A stretch of 64,000 bases of DNA from Haloarcula halophila (GCF_029278565.1 NZ_CP119561.1:124001-188000); one strand, 5' to 3'. Positions 1 to 8,542 are shown, counted from the first letter of the stretch. The notes: generated from the sequence alone by a model not told the origin. Numbers and translations are program-made.

Positions 1-1204
1 GGCCCGGGACCCACAGCGTGTTGTGGACCAGTGAGTTGATGTTCATCCCGGCGTTGACGATGCCCGAGAAGCCCCCGGCGGCGAACATCAGGCCCGCGAG
101 CGCACAGCCGGCAAACGCCGGGTTCCCCCACGGGAGCGACTTCAGCCAGCCCAGATACCCCGTGCCGCCCCGCTGGCGGGCCCCGTACTCCATGCTCGCG
201 ACGACGGTGAAGGCGGTGAGGAAACTCGGGAGCAACAGGAACATCGTGTTGGTCATCGCGATGAACTTGAACCCTTCCGGCACGCCGGGGTCGGCGTACT
301 GGTGGTGAAAGCCCACAGGCGTCGACAGCAGGAGAAAGAGGATGAAGACCACACGAGCCAGCGGGTCGCTGAACAGCCGACCGCCCGAAAGTTTCGGCAG
401 GACGGTATACCACGTGAAGTAGGCCGGCATCAGCCAGAAGTACACCACTGGGTGGCCGAAATACCAGAACAGCGTCCTGGTCAGCAGGGGATCGACGCTC
501 TCGATGAGCCCCAGCGACATCGGCAGGAGAAAGACCAGCACCTCGACGGCGACGCCGAGCGTGGCGATGTACCACATCAGCATCGTCGTCATGATCATGA
601 ACATCTGCAGCGGGATGCGCTCGCCCGGGTTGTCCTGTCGCCACTGGTAGTACGTCCGGAACCAGTCGACGCCGGCGAGCCACGTCCCCGCGAGCCAGGT
701 CGCCAGTCCCGCGTAGAACAGCGGGTGGGCCTGCAGCGGCGCGTAGAACGTATATAGGACGTCGGCCGAGAAGGGTATCTGGCCGACGAGACCGCCAAAA
801 ATGGCCGTCGACGTCATCACCGCGCCCGAGAGCATCAGGAGGAACCAGGCGAGCGAGAACCGCGGCGAGGAGAGTTTCCGGCCGAGGCTGTTGCTGGTCC
901 CCCAGGTGAAGATGCCCGTCAGAAAGAAGATGGTGAAAAACAGCGCGAGCAGGACGCCGTGTCCGGTCAGCACGGAGTAGTAGTCAGCTGAGCTGATGAG
1001 TCCGCGGAAGACGTTCGTCCGATGCAGCGCCTGGATGATACCCAGGATAGCACCAATAGCGAGGGCGGTAAACGAGACGCTGAGTGAGAGCCGAGTAATT
1101 CGTGCGGCATTCGGGTACCGGTCGATGAAGGCGAGGCGGTCTTTCAGCTGAGTCTCGTCTGCCTCGTACGTCTGTGGTCGCTCTGACTTGTGCGGATGTG
1201 CCAT
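1..1204 (-). CDS. cbaA: ba3-type cytochrome c oxidase subunit I, partial (C-terminus beyond window)
   Basis: Heme-copper oxidase catalytic subunit of the membrane terminal oxidase that reduces O2 to water. About 401 residues are visible from the ATG at 1204; the C-terminal part is cut by the window edge. Ligands read directly: TGHG with His82 (low-spin heme), GHPVVYF with His251 and Tyr255 (CuB and cross-linked Tyr), and HHQYADPG with His300/His301 (CuB). The spacing matches the B-type (ba3) family rather than aa3. Many hydrophobic helices are visible. It starts 1 nt after the stop of subunit II, so it is co-transcribed downstream of it. Confidence 0.95.
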   Translation of the reverse strand, partial: MAHPHKSERPQTYEADETQLKDRLAFIDRYPNAARITRLSLSVSFTALAIGAILGIIQALHRTNVFRGLISSADYYSVLTGHGVLLALFFTIFFLTGIFTWGTSNSLGRKLSSPRFSLAWFLLMLSGAVMTSTAIFGGLVGQIPFSADVLYTFYAPLQAHPLFYAGLATWLAGTWLAGVDWFRTYYQWRQDNPGERIPLQMFMIMTTMLMWYIATLGVAVEVLVFLLPMSLGLIESVDPLLTRTLFWYFGHPVVYFWLMPAYFTWYTVLPKLSGGRLFSDPLARVVFILFLLLSTPVGFHHQYADPGVPEGFKFIAMTNTMFLLLPSFLTAFTVVASMEYGARQRGGTGYLGWLKSLPWGNPAFAGCALAGLMFAAGGFSGIVNAGMNINSLVHNTLWVPG

Positions 1205-1205
1205 C

Positions 1206-1721
1206 TCAGTTCACCTCACTCTCGTTGAACTCCGCGGGCGGGACGACATCCAGCGACCCTTCCATCGTGTGATGCCCGCTCCCGCAGTACTCGTTACAGA
1301 CGAGACCGTACTCGCCGGGTTCATCGAACTCGACAGTGACCGTTGCGACCTGTCCAGGGACGGCCATCGTGTTGATGTTCGTCCCAACGACCTCGAAACC
1401 GTGAACCACGTCGCCGCTGGTCACGTGGAAGGTGACGGTGCTGTTGGCTGGAAGACGGATAGGCTCGCTCGTCCCCGGGACGAACGCGAACTGGACGGCC
1501 TCAATATACACGTCGTAGTGGTTCGGTTCACTACCGTTGTAGACGCCCGGTTCTCGGAAGTTGTCCGAGGCCGTCGGGTTCGTCTGGTCGACTTCCCCGC
1601 CGGTCGCGTCAACCATCCCGTAGCCGGCGCCGACCGCGCCGTAGGTCACCGTTCCAATAAAGAGGACGATGAGGGTGAGCGCACCGACCAGCCACAGCCG
1701 TTCGAATCGGTGGACGTGCAC
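1206..1721 (-). CDS. cbaB: ba3-type cytochrome c oxidase subunit II (CuA protein)
   Basis: Electron-entry subunit: an N-terminal membrane anchor (residues about 8-32) and an external cupredoxin domain carrying CuA. Ligands are visible: His107 in GDVVHGFEV, then CNEYCGSGHHTM with Cys142, Cys146, His150 and Met153. I chose the GTG at 1721 because it lies 1 nt beyond the upstream gene's TGA and gives a 171-residue protein of normal length; the open frame extends further upstream, but only through the coding region of the neighbour. The gene lies between the small membrane subunit and subunit I, the usual haloarchaeal order. The donor is probably a halocyanin, but none lies beside it. Confidence 0.93.
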   Translation of the reverse strand: MHVHRFERLWLVGALTLIVLFIGTVTYGAVGAGYGMVDATGGEVDQTNPTASDNFREPGVYNGSEPNHYDVYIEAVQFAFVPGTSEPIRLPANSTVTFHVTSGDVVHGFEVVGTNINTMAVPGQVATVTVEFDEPGEYGLVCNEYCGSGHHTMEGSLDVVPPAEFNESEVN

Positions 1722-1722
1722 G

Positions 1723-2223
1723 TCAGCCCACCACCGTCGGCCCGTTGTCGAGGAACTCGACGAAGTACATGAACAGCCACGCGAGCGTGATGACGAGGAA
1801 GTAGATGACCAGTATCGTTCCGGTCCCGATGGGGTCGAAGGCGTCGTGGTCGACCGACTCCGTCTCACCCGTGTCGACGTTGGACTCGTACATTGGTCCG
1901 GTGTCCCGCTTGGGGGGCACACGCTCTTCCGTCTGCTTCGCCGGAGCGAACGTCGGTTCCGGTCTGTCACGCCAGCTGAGCAGGTAGACCGCCCCGATAG
2001 CGAGCCCTGTGAGCACAAGCGCCGCCGCCGTCACGTAGAGTCCCGAGCCGCCGACCGAGGCGTCGCCACCCGTCCCCTGCGCGGCTGCGACGCCAGCGGC
2101 CCCGAGTGCGCTCACCGACAGTACCCCTCGAATCACCACGCGCCGTACGGAGCGACTGCCGGAGCGCCCAGCCCATACGGGGTGGGTGTCTGTCGTACCC
2201 GCTCGTCTGTGGTTTGTATCCAT
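1723..2223 (-). CDS. ba3 oxidase-associated membrane protein (CbaD/subunit IIa-like C-terminus)
   Basis: First gene of the oxidase operon; 166 residues from the ATG at 2223. Two hydrophobic segments follow an Arg-rich N-terminus (about residues 31-47 and 64-82). After an acidic linker there is a last helix (GTGTILVIYFLVITLAWLF) before FVEFLDNGP, which resembles the single-helix IIa subunit of ba3 oxidases. The longer open frame starting at 2271 is unlikely because it would put the start codon inside the TTGTC-N4-GACAA palindrome at 2265-2278, which suits a promoter position 41 nt upstream of the chosen ATG. Its role in the complex is inferred from position and helix pattern only. Confidence 0.75.
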   Translation of the reverse strand: MDTNHRRAGTTDTHPVWAGRSGSRSVRRVVIRGVLSVSALGAAGVAAAQGTGGDASVGGSGLYVTAAALVLTGLAIGAVYLLSWRDRPEPTFAPAKQTEERVPPKRDTGPMYESNVDTGETESVDHDAFDPIGTGTILVIYFLVITLAWLFMYFVEFLDNGPTVVG

Positions 2224-2264
2224 CTTGTCTCGAGTGAATTGACTCGACAGGTTTGTAGACTGGT

Positions 2265-2278
2265 TTGTCACAGGACAA
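2265..2278. promoter_or_regulatory. Palindrome TTGTC-N4-GACAA upstream of the ba3 oxidase operon
   Basis: Perfect inverted repeat TTGTC-ACAG-GACAA, ending 41 nt before the ATG at 2223. Similar sites occur at 5651, 6868, 7977 and 8547. The position just upstream of where a TATA box is expected suits an activator site. Confidence 0.6.
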
Positions 2279-2286
2279 CTCCCGGA

Positions 2287-4635
2287 TCACCGTCGGTCGG
2301 CCACGGGCCGACTGCGGACGGCTCGCGTGGAGTTGAGGACCACGAGCAGGCTGCTGGTCGCCATCGCGACGGCCGCGAAAAGGGGGTTGAGCACACCGGC
2401 GACCGCGAGCGGGACGGCGATACCGTTGTAGAGAAATGCCCAGCCCAGGTTTTCCCGGACCCGACGGCGGGTTCCACGAGTCGTCTCGAAGACCGACGGA
2501 ACTGGAGTGAGGGTGTCGGTGGTGACGACCACGTCCGCAGCGTCGACGGCGAGCCGGGTGCCACGCTCCATCGCAATACCAACGTCGGCGGCAGCGAGCG
2601 CGGGCGCATCGTTGCTCCCGTCGCCGACCATCGCGACCGTTTCAGTCGCTGTCAGCTGCTCGACGACAGCCGCCTTCGCCTCCGGTGGGACGCCGGCGAA
2701 CACCTCGTCGACGGCAGGGTGGTCGTCGAGCCGGCGGGCGGCTCCCGGGTCGTCACCGGTGATGACGACGACACGGTAGGTCTCGGCGAGTTCGTTCAGA
2801 ACTGACTCCCACTCTGGTCGGAACTCGTCCCCGGCGACCACGACGCCCCGGACCCGGCCATTCCAGCCCACGTAGCTGGGAACCGTATCGGCCGGTGCCG
2901 ATCGGTAGCGGTCCTCGAACTCCGACGGGATGGTCCAGCCGCGGTCGGCCATCAGGAAGTGACCGCCGACGAGGACCTCGCGGTCCCCAACGGTCGCACC
3001 GACGCCCTGCCCGGGGTAGTTTTCGAAGTCCGTGACCGGGTCATCCCGGGGGGTGCCGGCATCGACAATGGCCTCGGCGACCGGATGGGTCGCGAACTGC
3101 TCGATCGCCGCGGCGTACGCAAGCGTCCCGTCGTCCCCGACGACGTCCCGAACAGCCATCTCGCCGGTCGTCAGCGTCCCGGTCTTGTCGAACGCAACCG
3201 TCTCTATCTCCGTGGCCGTCTCGAGGACGCCCTTGTCGGTGATGACGATACCGTCGGCGAGCGCGTCACGGATACCCGCAGCCACCGCCATCGGTGTCGC
3301 CAATCCCAGCGCACAGGGACAGGAGACCACGAGAACCGTCAATCCGGTCAACAGTGCCGGGGTAGTACCCGACCCAAACGCTAAATGGCCGACAGTGGTC
3401 AGGACTGCGAGAACAAATACCAGCGGGACGAACACCGTGGCGATGCGGTCGACGAGCCGTTGTGGACCGGCGACGCCACTCTGAACGTTCCAGAGGGTCT
3501 CGACCAGTCTGTCGGCGGTGCTCGTCGGCTCCTCGTCTGCACGGACTACCAACCCGCCATCGACGAGAGTGCCCCCGCCGATGACCTCGTCGCCGGGACC
3601 TTTCGTGATCGGGAGTGACTCCCCGGTGACTAACGCCTCGTCGACCGCACCCGTTCCTTCGACAACGCTCCCGTCGACGGGGACCCGTTCGCCCTCTTGA
3701 ACCACCAGTTCATCACGACCATCAATCTCGGAGTGGTCGATTGTCTCCGTCCCTGCCGCTGTTCGACGTCGCGCCGTTTCGCTACGTTCGTCGGTAATAG
3801 CCGCTATGCGGCTGGTTGCGCGTCGACGCACGCGCTCCTGATAGTAATCACCGATGGTCACGGCGAGCACGACCACGATCGCGATGTCGAAATAGACGTC
3901 CACCTGCCCGAGCAGCATCGCGATGGTACTGTAGACGTAGGCGGTCGTCGCCGCGACGGCAACCAGCAAATCCATGTTCGGGTGGCCGACCCGGAGGCTG
4001 ACCACCGCCCCGCGGAGGAGGGGATAGCCGGTGTATCCCAGCACGACGGTCACCATGACCCAGACGTTCGCGAACAGATACCCCCCGGCCGGACCCGAGA
4101 GGTTGACGAGCCCGCCGCCCGGTCCGATACCGAGATACACGGGATAGAGAAACAGAATGTACCACATCATCGTCATCATTCCAAAAAACCCACCGACGAG
4201 TAGGCGGCCTACTGCCTGCTGGTCGTCGTCTTCTCCCGTGTCTGCGCGCTCCCGGGCGTCGTAGCCATGTGTCGAAACGCCCTCGGCCACGGCCGTCAAC
4301 CCTGTTTGGTCTGGGTCGTATACCACCTGCATCATTCCCGAAGTGTAGCTCGCTTCAGCGGCGCGAACGCCGGCGACGTCAGTCGCTGTCGTCTCCAAGA
4401 ACTGCTCGCAGGTCGCACAGTGCATCCCTGAGACATCGAGATACGCCTCGGCCCCCTCCACGTCCGCCGCCGCCGGACCCGTGTCGAGATGCTCGTCGAC
4501 GGGAGCCTCCTCGGGCTGTTCGTCGAGTGTCCGAGCGACGGTGAGACAGCCCCGACAGCAGTACTCGCCGTCGATATCCGAGGAAGCGTGTGGTGGCTCC
4601 GGTGTGGGCAGGCCACAGAGCGTACAGTCACCCAC
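2287..4635 (-). CDS. Copper-translocating P1B-type ATPase (CcoI/CopA-like)
   Basis: Heavy-metal P-type ATPase, 782 residues, GTG start at 4635. An N-terminal Cys-rich zinc-ribbon-like motif (CTLCG, CCRGC) comes first, as in oxidase-linked CcoI/FixI pumps, then an HMA domain with GMHCATC (about residues 65-125), membrane helices, TGES (338-341), the Cu-binding CPC at 440-442, DKTGT with phosphorylated Asp484, and GDGSNDAP in the hinge. It probably exports Cu(I) to the outside for assembly of CuA/CuB in the adjacent oxidase. It starts 4 nt after the SafE-like gene. The alternative, a general copper-efflux CopA, is less likely given the Cys-rich N-terminus and the neighbours. Confidence 0.93.
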   Translation of the reverse strand: MGDCTLCGLPTPEPPHASSDIDGEYCCRGCLTVARTLDEQPEEAPVDEHLDTGPAAADVEGAEAYLDVSGMHCATCEQFLETTATDVAGVRAAEASYTSGMMQVVYDPDQTGLTAVAEGVSTHGYDARERADTGEDDDQQAVGRLLVGGFFGMMTMMWYILFLYPVYLGIGPGGGLVNLSGPAGGYLFANVWVMVTVVLGYTGYPLLRGAVVSLRVGHPNMDLLVAVAATTAYVYSTIAMLLGQVDVYFDIAIVVVLAVTIGDYYQERVRRRATSRIAAITDERSETARRRTAAGTETIDHSEIDGRDELVVQEGERVPVDGSVVEGTGAVDEALVTGESLPITKGPGDEVIGGGTLVDGGLVVRADEEPTSTADRLVETLWNVQSGVAGPQRLVDRIATVFVPLVFVLAVLTTVGHLAFGSGTTPALLTGLTVLVVSCPCALGLATPMAVAAGIRDALADGIVITDKGVLETATEIETVAFDKTGTLTTGEMAVRDVVGDDGTLAYAAAIEQFATHPVAEAIVDAGTPRDDPVTDFENYPGQGVGATVGDREVLVGGHFLMADRGWTIPSEFEDRYRSAPADTVPSYVGWNGRVRGVVVAGDEFRPEWESVLNELAETYRVVVITGDDPGAARRLDDHPAVDEVFAGVPPEAKAAVVEQLTATETVAMVGDGSNDAPALAAADVGIAMERGTRLAVDAADVVVTTDTLTPVPSVFETTRGTRRRVRENLGWAFLYNGIAVPLAVAGVLNPLFAAVAMATSSLLVVLNSTRAVRSRPVADRR

Positions 4636-4639
4636 CGAA

Positions 4640-5419
4640 TCACCCCAAGGGTTGGTATATCGGAATCGACGGGTGGGGAAGTTCGATACCGAGAATCAAC
4701 AGCCCGTGCGACAACGGCAGATACCCCAAAATCAGGAATACGGCACCGAGTGTCCGATGGAGTCCGGACTGGAATCGCGGAGAAACCGAGTTGACCGCGA
4801 CGCCGTACCCGAACACTGCGGGGACGGTTCCGAGTCCGAGCACGGCTAATGCGAGCGAACCGTAGGCCGGCGAACCGATGGCGAAGGCGTACAGAAACGC
4901 CGGATAGAGCAGCGGACACGGGAGTATCCCGTGAACCGCACCCAGCGCGACGATACGTGGCCCGCCGACCCACTGGTCGACGTGCTGATGTAACCGTGTG
5001 CTGAGACGCCAGAACAGCGACCCATACCCGATTCGAGCCACCGCGCCAGCCGTCGTCCCAGTACGTAGATACAGTCCCCCGGTGACGATAATAAACCCAC
5101 CAACGGCGATTCCGGCGACCGCCCGGAGGGTATCAGCCAGTGCGACGACTGCCGCCGTGTCGTAGACGACGGTCCCAAGCAGTCCCATGAGCCCCCCTAT
5201 CAATGCATAGCTCACTGTTCGGCCGAAGTTGAAGAGTAGATGTTGGCGGATTTCAGGCCACCTGAGTGGTCCGTCGTCCCCCAACTGGTCGGCGTAGAGT
5301 GTGACAAGCGGTCCACACATCCCCAGACAGTGCGCGCCACCGAGGAGGCCGACGATAGCGAAGATAACGAGGCCGACATCACCAGTCATAACTCCAGTGC
5401 CGTGGCCGCCGGCCATCAT
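4640..5419 (-). CDS. SafE/UreH-like membrane protein (putative copper-oxidase biogenesis transporter)
   Basis: Polytopic membrane protein of the TauE/SafE-UreH_2 type, 259 residues from the ATG at 5419. The N-terminal helix carries the characteristic GGAHCLGMCGP motif, and an internal GAVHGILPCPLLYPAF segment forms the second half; both contain Cys/Met that could handle copper. I chose 5419 because its ATG forms an ATGA overlap with the stop of the upstream small gene; an in-frame ATG at 5434 would overlap more. In many bacteria this family sits with CcoI-type ATPases, as here, and aids cbb3/ba3 oxidase assembly. The transport substrate is inferred. Confidence 0.85.
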   Translation of the reverse strand: MMAGGHGTGVMTGDVGLVIFAIVGLLGGAHCLGMCGPLVTLYADQLGDDGPLRWPEIRQHLLFNFGRTVSYALIGGLMGLLGTVVYDTAAVVALADTLRAVAGIAVGGFIIVTGGLYLRTGTTAGAVARIGYGSLFWRLSTRLHQHVDQWVGGPRIVALGAVHGILPCPLLYPAFLYAFAIGSPAYGSLALAVLGLGTVPAVFGYGVAVNSVSPRFQSGLHRTLGAVFLILGYLPLSHGLLILGIELPHPSIPIYQPLG

Positions 5420-5613
5420 CGTATCCGAGACCACCCACGCTCAAGCGTATCGAGGTCGTCTGACCCGAACATCAAACGGACGGCGATAACGATGAGGATC
5501 GTATTGATAACCGCTAAGAATGCGACTGGTTCAAGGACGACGACGAACGCGACCACGAACGGAATTGCAAGTAGCCCGACGAGGGGCAATCGCGAGACAG
5601 GCATCGAACGCAT
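5416..5613 (-). CDS. Small membrane protein leading the Cu-ATPase operon
   Basis: 65 residues with two adjacent hydrophobic segments (about 9-27 and 29-46) and a charged C-terminus. The stop overlaps the next start by ATGA, so translation is probably coupled to the SafE-like gene and the Cu-ATPase. The palindrome at 5651-5664 lies 37 nt upstream of the ATG at 5613, matching the geometry seen at the oxidase operon. I do not recognise the family; a role in oxidase assembly is inferred from context only. Confidence 0.7.
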   Translation of the reverse strand: MRSMPVSRLPLVGLLAIPFVVAFVVVLEPVAFLAVINTILIVIAVRLMFGSDDLDTLERGWSRIR

Positions 5614-5650
5614 ACCAGAGGGTCACGTCCTCCGTGACTTAGTCGTCCGG

Positions 5651-5664
5651 TTGGCCTGTGACAA
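5651..5664. promoter_or_regulatory. TTGTC-N4-GACAA-like site, one mismatch, upstream of the Cu-ATPase operon
   Basis: Reads TTGGC-CTGT-GACAA, one mismatch from the palindrome found upstream of the oxidase operon. It ends 37 nt before the ATG at 5613. Confidence 0.45.
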
Positions 5665-5684
5665 TACCTCCGTGGAAATGCTCC

Positions 5685-6575
5685 CTACTGGTCTGAGCCA
5701 GTTGCAATCGGGACACCGATGAGATTCCCCCACTCTGTCCACGCACCGTCGTAGTTACGGACCGATGGATAGCCCAGCAGCTCGGACAGGACGAACCACG
5801 TCAATGACGACCGCTCGCCAATGCGACAGTAGACGATGACATCGCTGTCTCTATCTATCCCCCGATTTCGATAGAGCTCCACGAGTGTCTCGGGCGATTT
5901 GAACCGCCCGTCAGACTGAAGATTCTTGGACCACACGATATTCTTCGCGCCGGGGATATGACCACCACGCTGGGCCGACTCAGTCATGCCGGGCGGGGCA
6001 AGAATAGTGCCGTCGTACTCCTCTGGTAACCGGACATCGACAAATTTCGTTGGCTTTGATAGTGCCCGTTTGACGGCGCTACGATATGCTCTGACGTGTT
6101 CGTACGGGCCACGTGTGCGATACGACTGTCTTGGATAGGACGGCACAGCAGTCGTTGTCGGCCGCCCAGACTCAAGCCAGTGCTCCCGTCCTCCGTCAAG
6201 TAGGTACATCTCTTCGTGGCCGTAGTACGAAAGCATCCAGTACAGATGGGCCGCAAACCAGTTCGAGTTATCACCGTACAAGATTAGCCTCGAATCCTCT
6301 GTGATGCCACGCGCACCGAGCAGATCAGCTAACGCGCTTTCCGATGGGATATCCCGTCGAGTCGCGTGTTGTAATTGTTGCTGCCAGTCGATACAGACCG
6401 CACCTGGAATGTGCCCCTGGTCGTAGAACGCGGTGTTGAGGTCTACCTCCACTACGCGTAGGTCAGGGGACTCAGATCCGACCTCGTCGAGGTGCTCTTC
6501 GAGCCACGCAGGAGTAACGACAGCATTTCTTACAGACTCTGGGGTACCGCTCAGCCCTGAATTCATATGCAACAC
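5685..6575 (-). CDS. Thiosulfate/3-mercaptopyruvate sulfurtransferase (two-domain rhodanese)
   Basis: 296-residue tandem rhodanese that moves sulfane sulfur from thiosulfate or mercaptopyruvate to cyanide or thiols. The N-terminal domain (about 20-140) has the GHIPGAVCIDW motif, but its equivalent loop reads YGDNSNW without cysteine, so it is structural. The C-terminal domain (about 165-290) has RGGHIPGAKNIVW and the active loop CRIGERSS with catalytic Cys250. The CRxGxR loop favours thiosulfate sulfurtransferase. It lies on the same strand as the oxidase genes but has its own promoter region (TATA-like AATTATATGG near 6625). An 8-bp inverted repeat TATGGACA-N7-TGTCCATA at 6604-6626 overlaps that box. 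Confidence 0.92.
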   Translation of the reverse strand: MLHMNSGLSGTPESVRNAVVTPAWLEEHLDEVGSESPDLRVVEVDLNTAFYDQGHIPGAVCIDWQQQLQHATRRDIPSESALADLLGARGITEDSRLILYGDNSNWFAAHLYWMLSYYGHEEMYLLDGGREHWLESGRPTTTAVPSYPRQSYRTRGPYEHVRAYRSAVKRALSKPTKFVDVRLPEEYDGTILAPPGMTESAQRGGHIPGAKNIVWSKNLQSDGRFKSPETLVELYRNRGIDRDSDVIVYCRIGERSSLTWFVLSELLGYPSVRNYDGAWTEWGNLIGVPIATGSDQ

Positions 6576-6603
6576 ACCATAGCAAGCGGCGGAACTAGTC
6601 TAC

Positions 6604-6626
6604 CTATGGACACCTGACCTGTCCAT
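6604..6626. promoter_or_regulatory. Inverted repeat over the rhodanese promoter
   Basis: TATGGACA-N7-TGTCCATA, 8-bp perfect arms, overlapping the TATA-like element of the rhodanese gene. A weak TTGTC-N4-GACAA-like element (TTGGT-AGCC-GACAA) lies just upstream at 6639-6652. A repressor site is one reading. Confidence 0.45.
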
Positions 6627-6707
6627 ATAATTCTAGCCTTGGTAGCCGACAATCACTACGCAAGAACTGACTGTCAGACTGTGACCTACGCGGTCAGCCT
6701 TGTTTGG

Positions 6708-6830
6708 CTACCACGCTGCAGCGAACGTGAGCAGATCGATACCGATGATGAATAGAACGACCATCAGTGCGACAGCTATGACGACTTTGACAAACCACGG
6801 CAGAGAGCCATCAGCAGTAGTATTACTCAT
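6708..6830 (-). CDS. 40-residue single-pass membrane peptide
   Basis: Short open frame from the ATG at 6830 to the TAG at 6708. The peptide has a polar N-terminus (MSNTTADGSLPW) and one strong hydrophobic helix (residues about 13-39), ending AAAW. It lies divergently from the HTH_10 gene. A perfect TTGTC-N4-GACAA palindrome sits 37 nt upstream of its ATG, the same geometry as at the oxidase and ferritin-like genes, which supports it being a real, co-regulated gene. No known family recognised. A small accessory subunit of a respiratory complex is a guess. Confidence 0.55.
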   Translation of the reverse strand: MSNTTADGSLPWFVKVVIAVALMVVLFIIGIDLLTFAAAW

Positions 6831-6867
6831 ACTCAACCTTTGTGACCATGTCGCCCTGAGAATTTCG

Positions 6868-6881
6868 TTGTCCTACGACAA
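6868..6881. promoter_or_regulatory. Palindrome TTGTC-N4-GACAA between the membrane peptide and HTH_10 genes
   Basis: Perfect TTGTC-CTAC-GACAA, 37 nt upstream of the ATG at 6830 and about 100 nt upstream of the divergent regulator. Confidence 0.6.
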
Positions 6882-6981
6882 GTAGCCAGAACTAGCGTGG
6901 CTACTCTCCAGCATACCGACATGGATAACGGCCCGATGCGAATCGAAATTGACTGTATCGTTGATGCACAGGTTACAGTAG

Positions 6982-7698
6982 ATGCGGGAGTTCGTCTTCG
7001 AAATCCGGTACGAAGCCGACACTGACGAGCTGATGGACCTGTTCATCGAGACACCGGAAGCCCGTTCGACGACGTTCCTCTGTTCGATGGGCAACGCGCA
7101 GCTCTGGCGGTTGGACCGCATAACTGGCCCCACCTCACTCGTCGAACAAGCGACAGCACTGTTAACGGGGTCGACCTATAACCAGTTGAGTATCAGCGAC
7201 CGCGCCTGTGGTGGCCGTCATTACAGTGACGTACTCGAAAACGGCTCACAACGAAGCCTCGTCTACAGTTATTTTGAAAATCTCGTCCACTGCGACTCTG
7301 TCCCGACTATCACTAACCGGTATATAACAGGGGCACTTCTCTTCGAGATTATCCGTGAAGGGAACACAGAGCGCTGGCGCATCCTTATGGAGGACGATAA
7401 GAAAGTCGGTATGCTGTACGACACGTTAGGCGGCCTTCTCCAAGATGGATTGTCTTTCCACTTTGACCACGTGAGCGACGCGACTGGCCCGTTGCTCACG
7501 CTGTTCGACTCAGTTTCTATTCGGCCTGAACAGAGCCGAGTGCTTGAACTGGCCGCCGAAGAGGGATATTACGAAACCCCACGCGAAACGACTCTTGATG
7601 AGCTTGCAGCGGAACTCGATTGGCCACGCTCAACGGTTTCGTACAGGCTGCGCAAAGCGGAGGCGGCCCTCGTTGAGTCTTATATCTCGGCGAAGTGA
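6982..7698 (+). CDS. HTH_10 (Bat-type) transcriptional regulator
   Basis: 238-residue haloarchaeal regulator. An N-terminal sensor region begins MREFVFEIRYE, typical of the family. The C-terminal HTH_10 domain (about 175-235) has the signature spacing LELAAEEGYYETPRETTL, then a helix-turn-helix with LDWPRSTVSYRLRKAE. The sensor region has single cysteines in FLCSM, RACGG and VHCDS that could bind a metal or sense redox state, but no CxxC is present. Its position amid genes sharing the TTGTC-N4-GACAA palindrome makes it the best local candidate for the factor that binds it; that link is inferred. Confidence 0.88.
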   Translation: MREFVFEIRYEADTDELMDLFIETPEARSTTFLCSMGNAQLWRLDRITGPTSLVEQATALLTGSTYNQLSISDRACGGRHYSDVLENGSQRSLVYSYFENLVHCDSVPTITNRYITGALLFEIIREGNTERWRILMEDDKKVGMLYDTLGGLLQDGLSFHFDHVSDATGPLLTLFDSVSIRPEQSRVLELAAEEGYYETPRETTLDELAAELDWPRSTVSYRLRKAEAALVESYISAK

Positions 7699-7872
7699 TC
7701 GGTCATAGGGTGCTGTCCTTGTTCTGATTGATCCGCACGTCGCTTCTGGGTCGCTTCGCCAATACCTGCGTTCGTCGAGCAGCTCGAACACGCGTACACT
7801 TTCCTGTCGCATACCTTATACACTCTTGAACTGCTCGTATATCTGATGACCACAGGTGGCATATTGAGGCAT
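7680..7872 (-). pseudogene. Possible frameshifted small zinc-finger protein
   Basis: From the ATG at 7872 the frame gives MPQYATCGHQIYEQFK and then stops. In the neighbouring frame a coherent cysteine-containing stretch continues (KVCDRKVYACSSCSTNAGIG) to a stop at 7680. Joined by one frameshift near 7820 this would be a protein of about 64 residues with a C..C/CxxC pattern. A palindrome at 7977-7990 and an AT-rich TATA-like run (7941-7951) lie upstream. It could equally be chance coding in a decayed intergenic region. Confidence 0.3.
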
Positions 7873-7976
7873 CGGTTAGCTTTCCGTAGGCTCGTCAGTG
7901 ATAGGCACAAGATCTGACCGGCAGGGCTCTCCACAGGACGATTATATATTATGACCGGAAATGAATAGTTACGTGC

Positions 7977-7990
7977 TTGTCATACGACAA
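7977..7990. promoter_or_regulatory. Palindrome TTGTC-N4-GACAA
   Basis: Perfect TTGTC-ATAC-GACAA. It precedes an AT-rich TATA-like run at 7941-7951 on the minus strand, with the decayed zinc-finger frame further downstream. Confidence 0.5.
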
Positions 7991-8046
7991 CCCGACATTG
8001 CCCACCACGATGGTAGAGAGATGTGCCGAAACACTTCACTCGTGGC

Positions 8047-8508
8047 TCAGCTTTCGCTGTACTCCTTTTCGAATCCACGAAATTCCGTCCGGTGTGCTTC
8101 TTCATCCCCGAGAATTTCTACTGCCAAGTCCTCCGTAACTGGGTCGTCAGCCTCACGTGCAAGATCAACTAATTGTCTATACGTCGAAATTGCGTCTTCT
8201 TCAGCGTCGAGAACGCCTCTGATGACTGCCAGAACATCGGTCGAATCCTCAGGGGGTTGAAGACTTTCTTGCTGGGCAGTAAACTCGGCTGATCCAGGTG
8301 GTCGAGCGTCGAGCTGTTTTAGCCGTTGTCCCAGCAACTCTGCATGTGTGAGTTCTTCCAGAATATCTTCTTCGAGGCTCTCTTTGATCTCTTGTGCTCG
8401 AACACCATCGAGAACAATTGAATTCGTCCTATAGTTCATAACTGTTTCCAGTTCTTCTAAGTACGCACTTCGGAGTACCGTGATTACCTCATCTGTAGTC
8501 GATGTCAT
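8047..8508 (-). CDS. Ferritin-like diiron domain protein
   Basis: 153 residues from the ATG at 8508. Four-helix bundle pattern with paired metal-ligand motifs: EELETVMNY and EELTHAE in the first half, DAEEDAISTYRQL and GDEEAHRTEF in the second. This matches bacterioferritin/rubrerythrin-like proteins (E...Y, ExxH repeated), so iron storage, peroxide scavenging or redox chemistry is likely. The open frame extends upstream through sequence lacking any resemblance to the family. The chosen ATG has a palindrome 38 nt upstream (8547-8560) and AT-rich sequence between, supporting this start and regulation with the oxidase genes. Confidence 0.85.
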   Translation of the reverse strand: MTSTTDEVITVLRSAYLEELETVMNYRTNSIVLDGVRAQEIKESLEEDILEELTHAELLGQRLKQLDARPPGSAEFTAQQESLQPPEDSTDVLAVIRGVLDAEEDAISTYRQLVDLAREADDPVTEDLAVEILGDEEAHRTEFRGFEKEYSES

Positions 8509-8542
8509 CGAGTACCTATTATATATATGAGGGGATAAGAAT

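Noticed and set aside
302-757. 151-codon plus-strand frame
   Set aside because: It is antisense to the oxidase subunit I, whose metal ligands are all readable on the minus strand.
2268-2609. 113-codon minus-strand frame with Pro/Ser/Arg-rich translation
   Set aside because: It lies inside the Cu-ATPase in another frame and has no family features.
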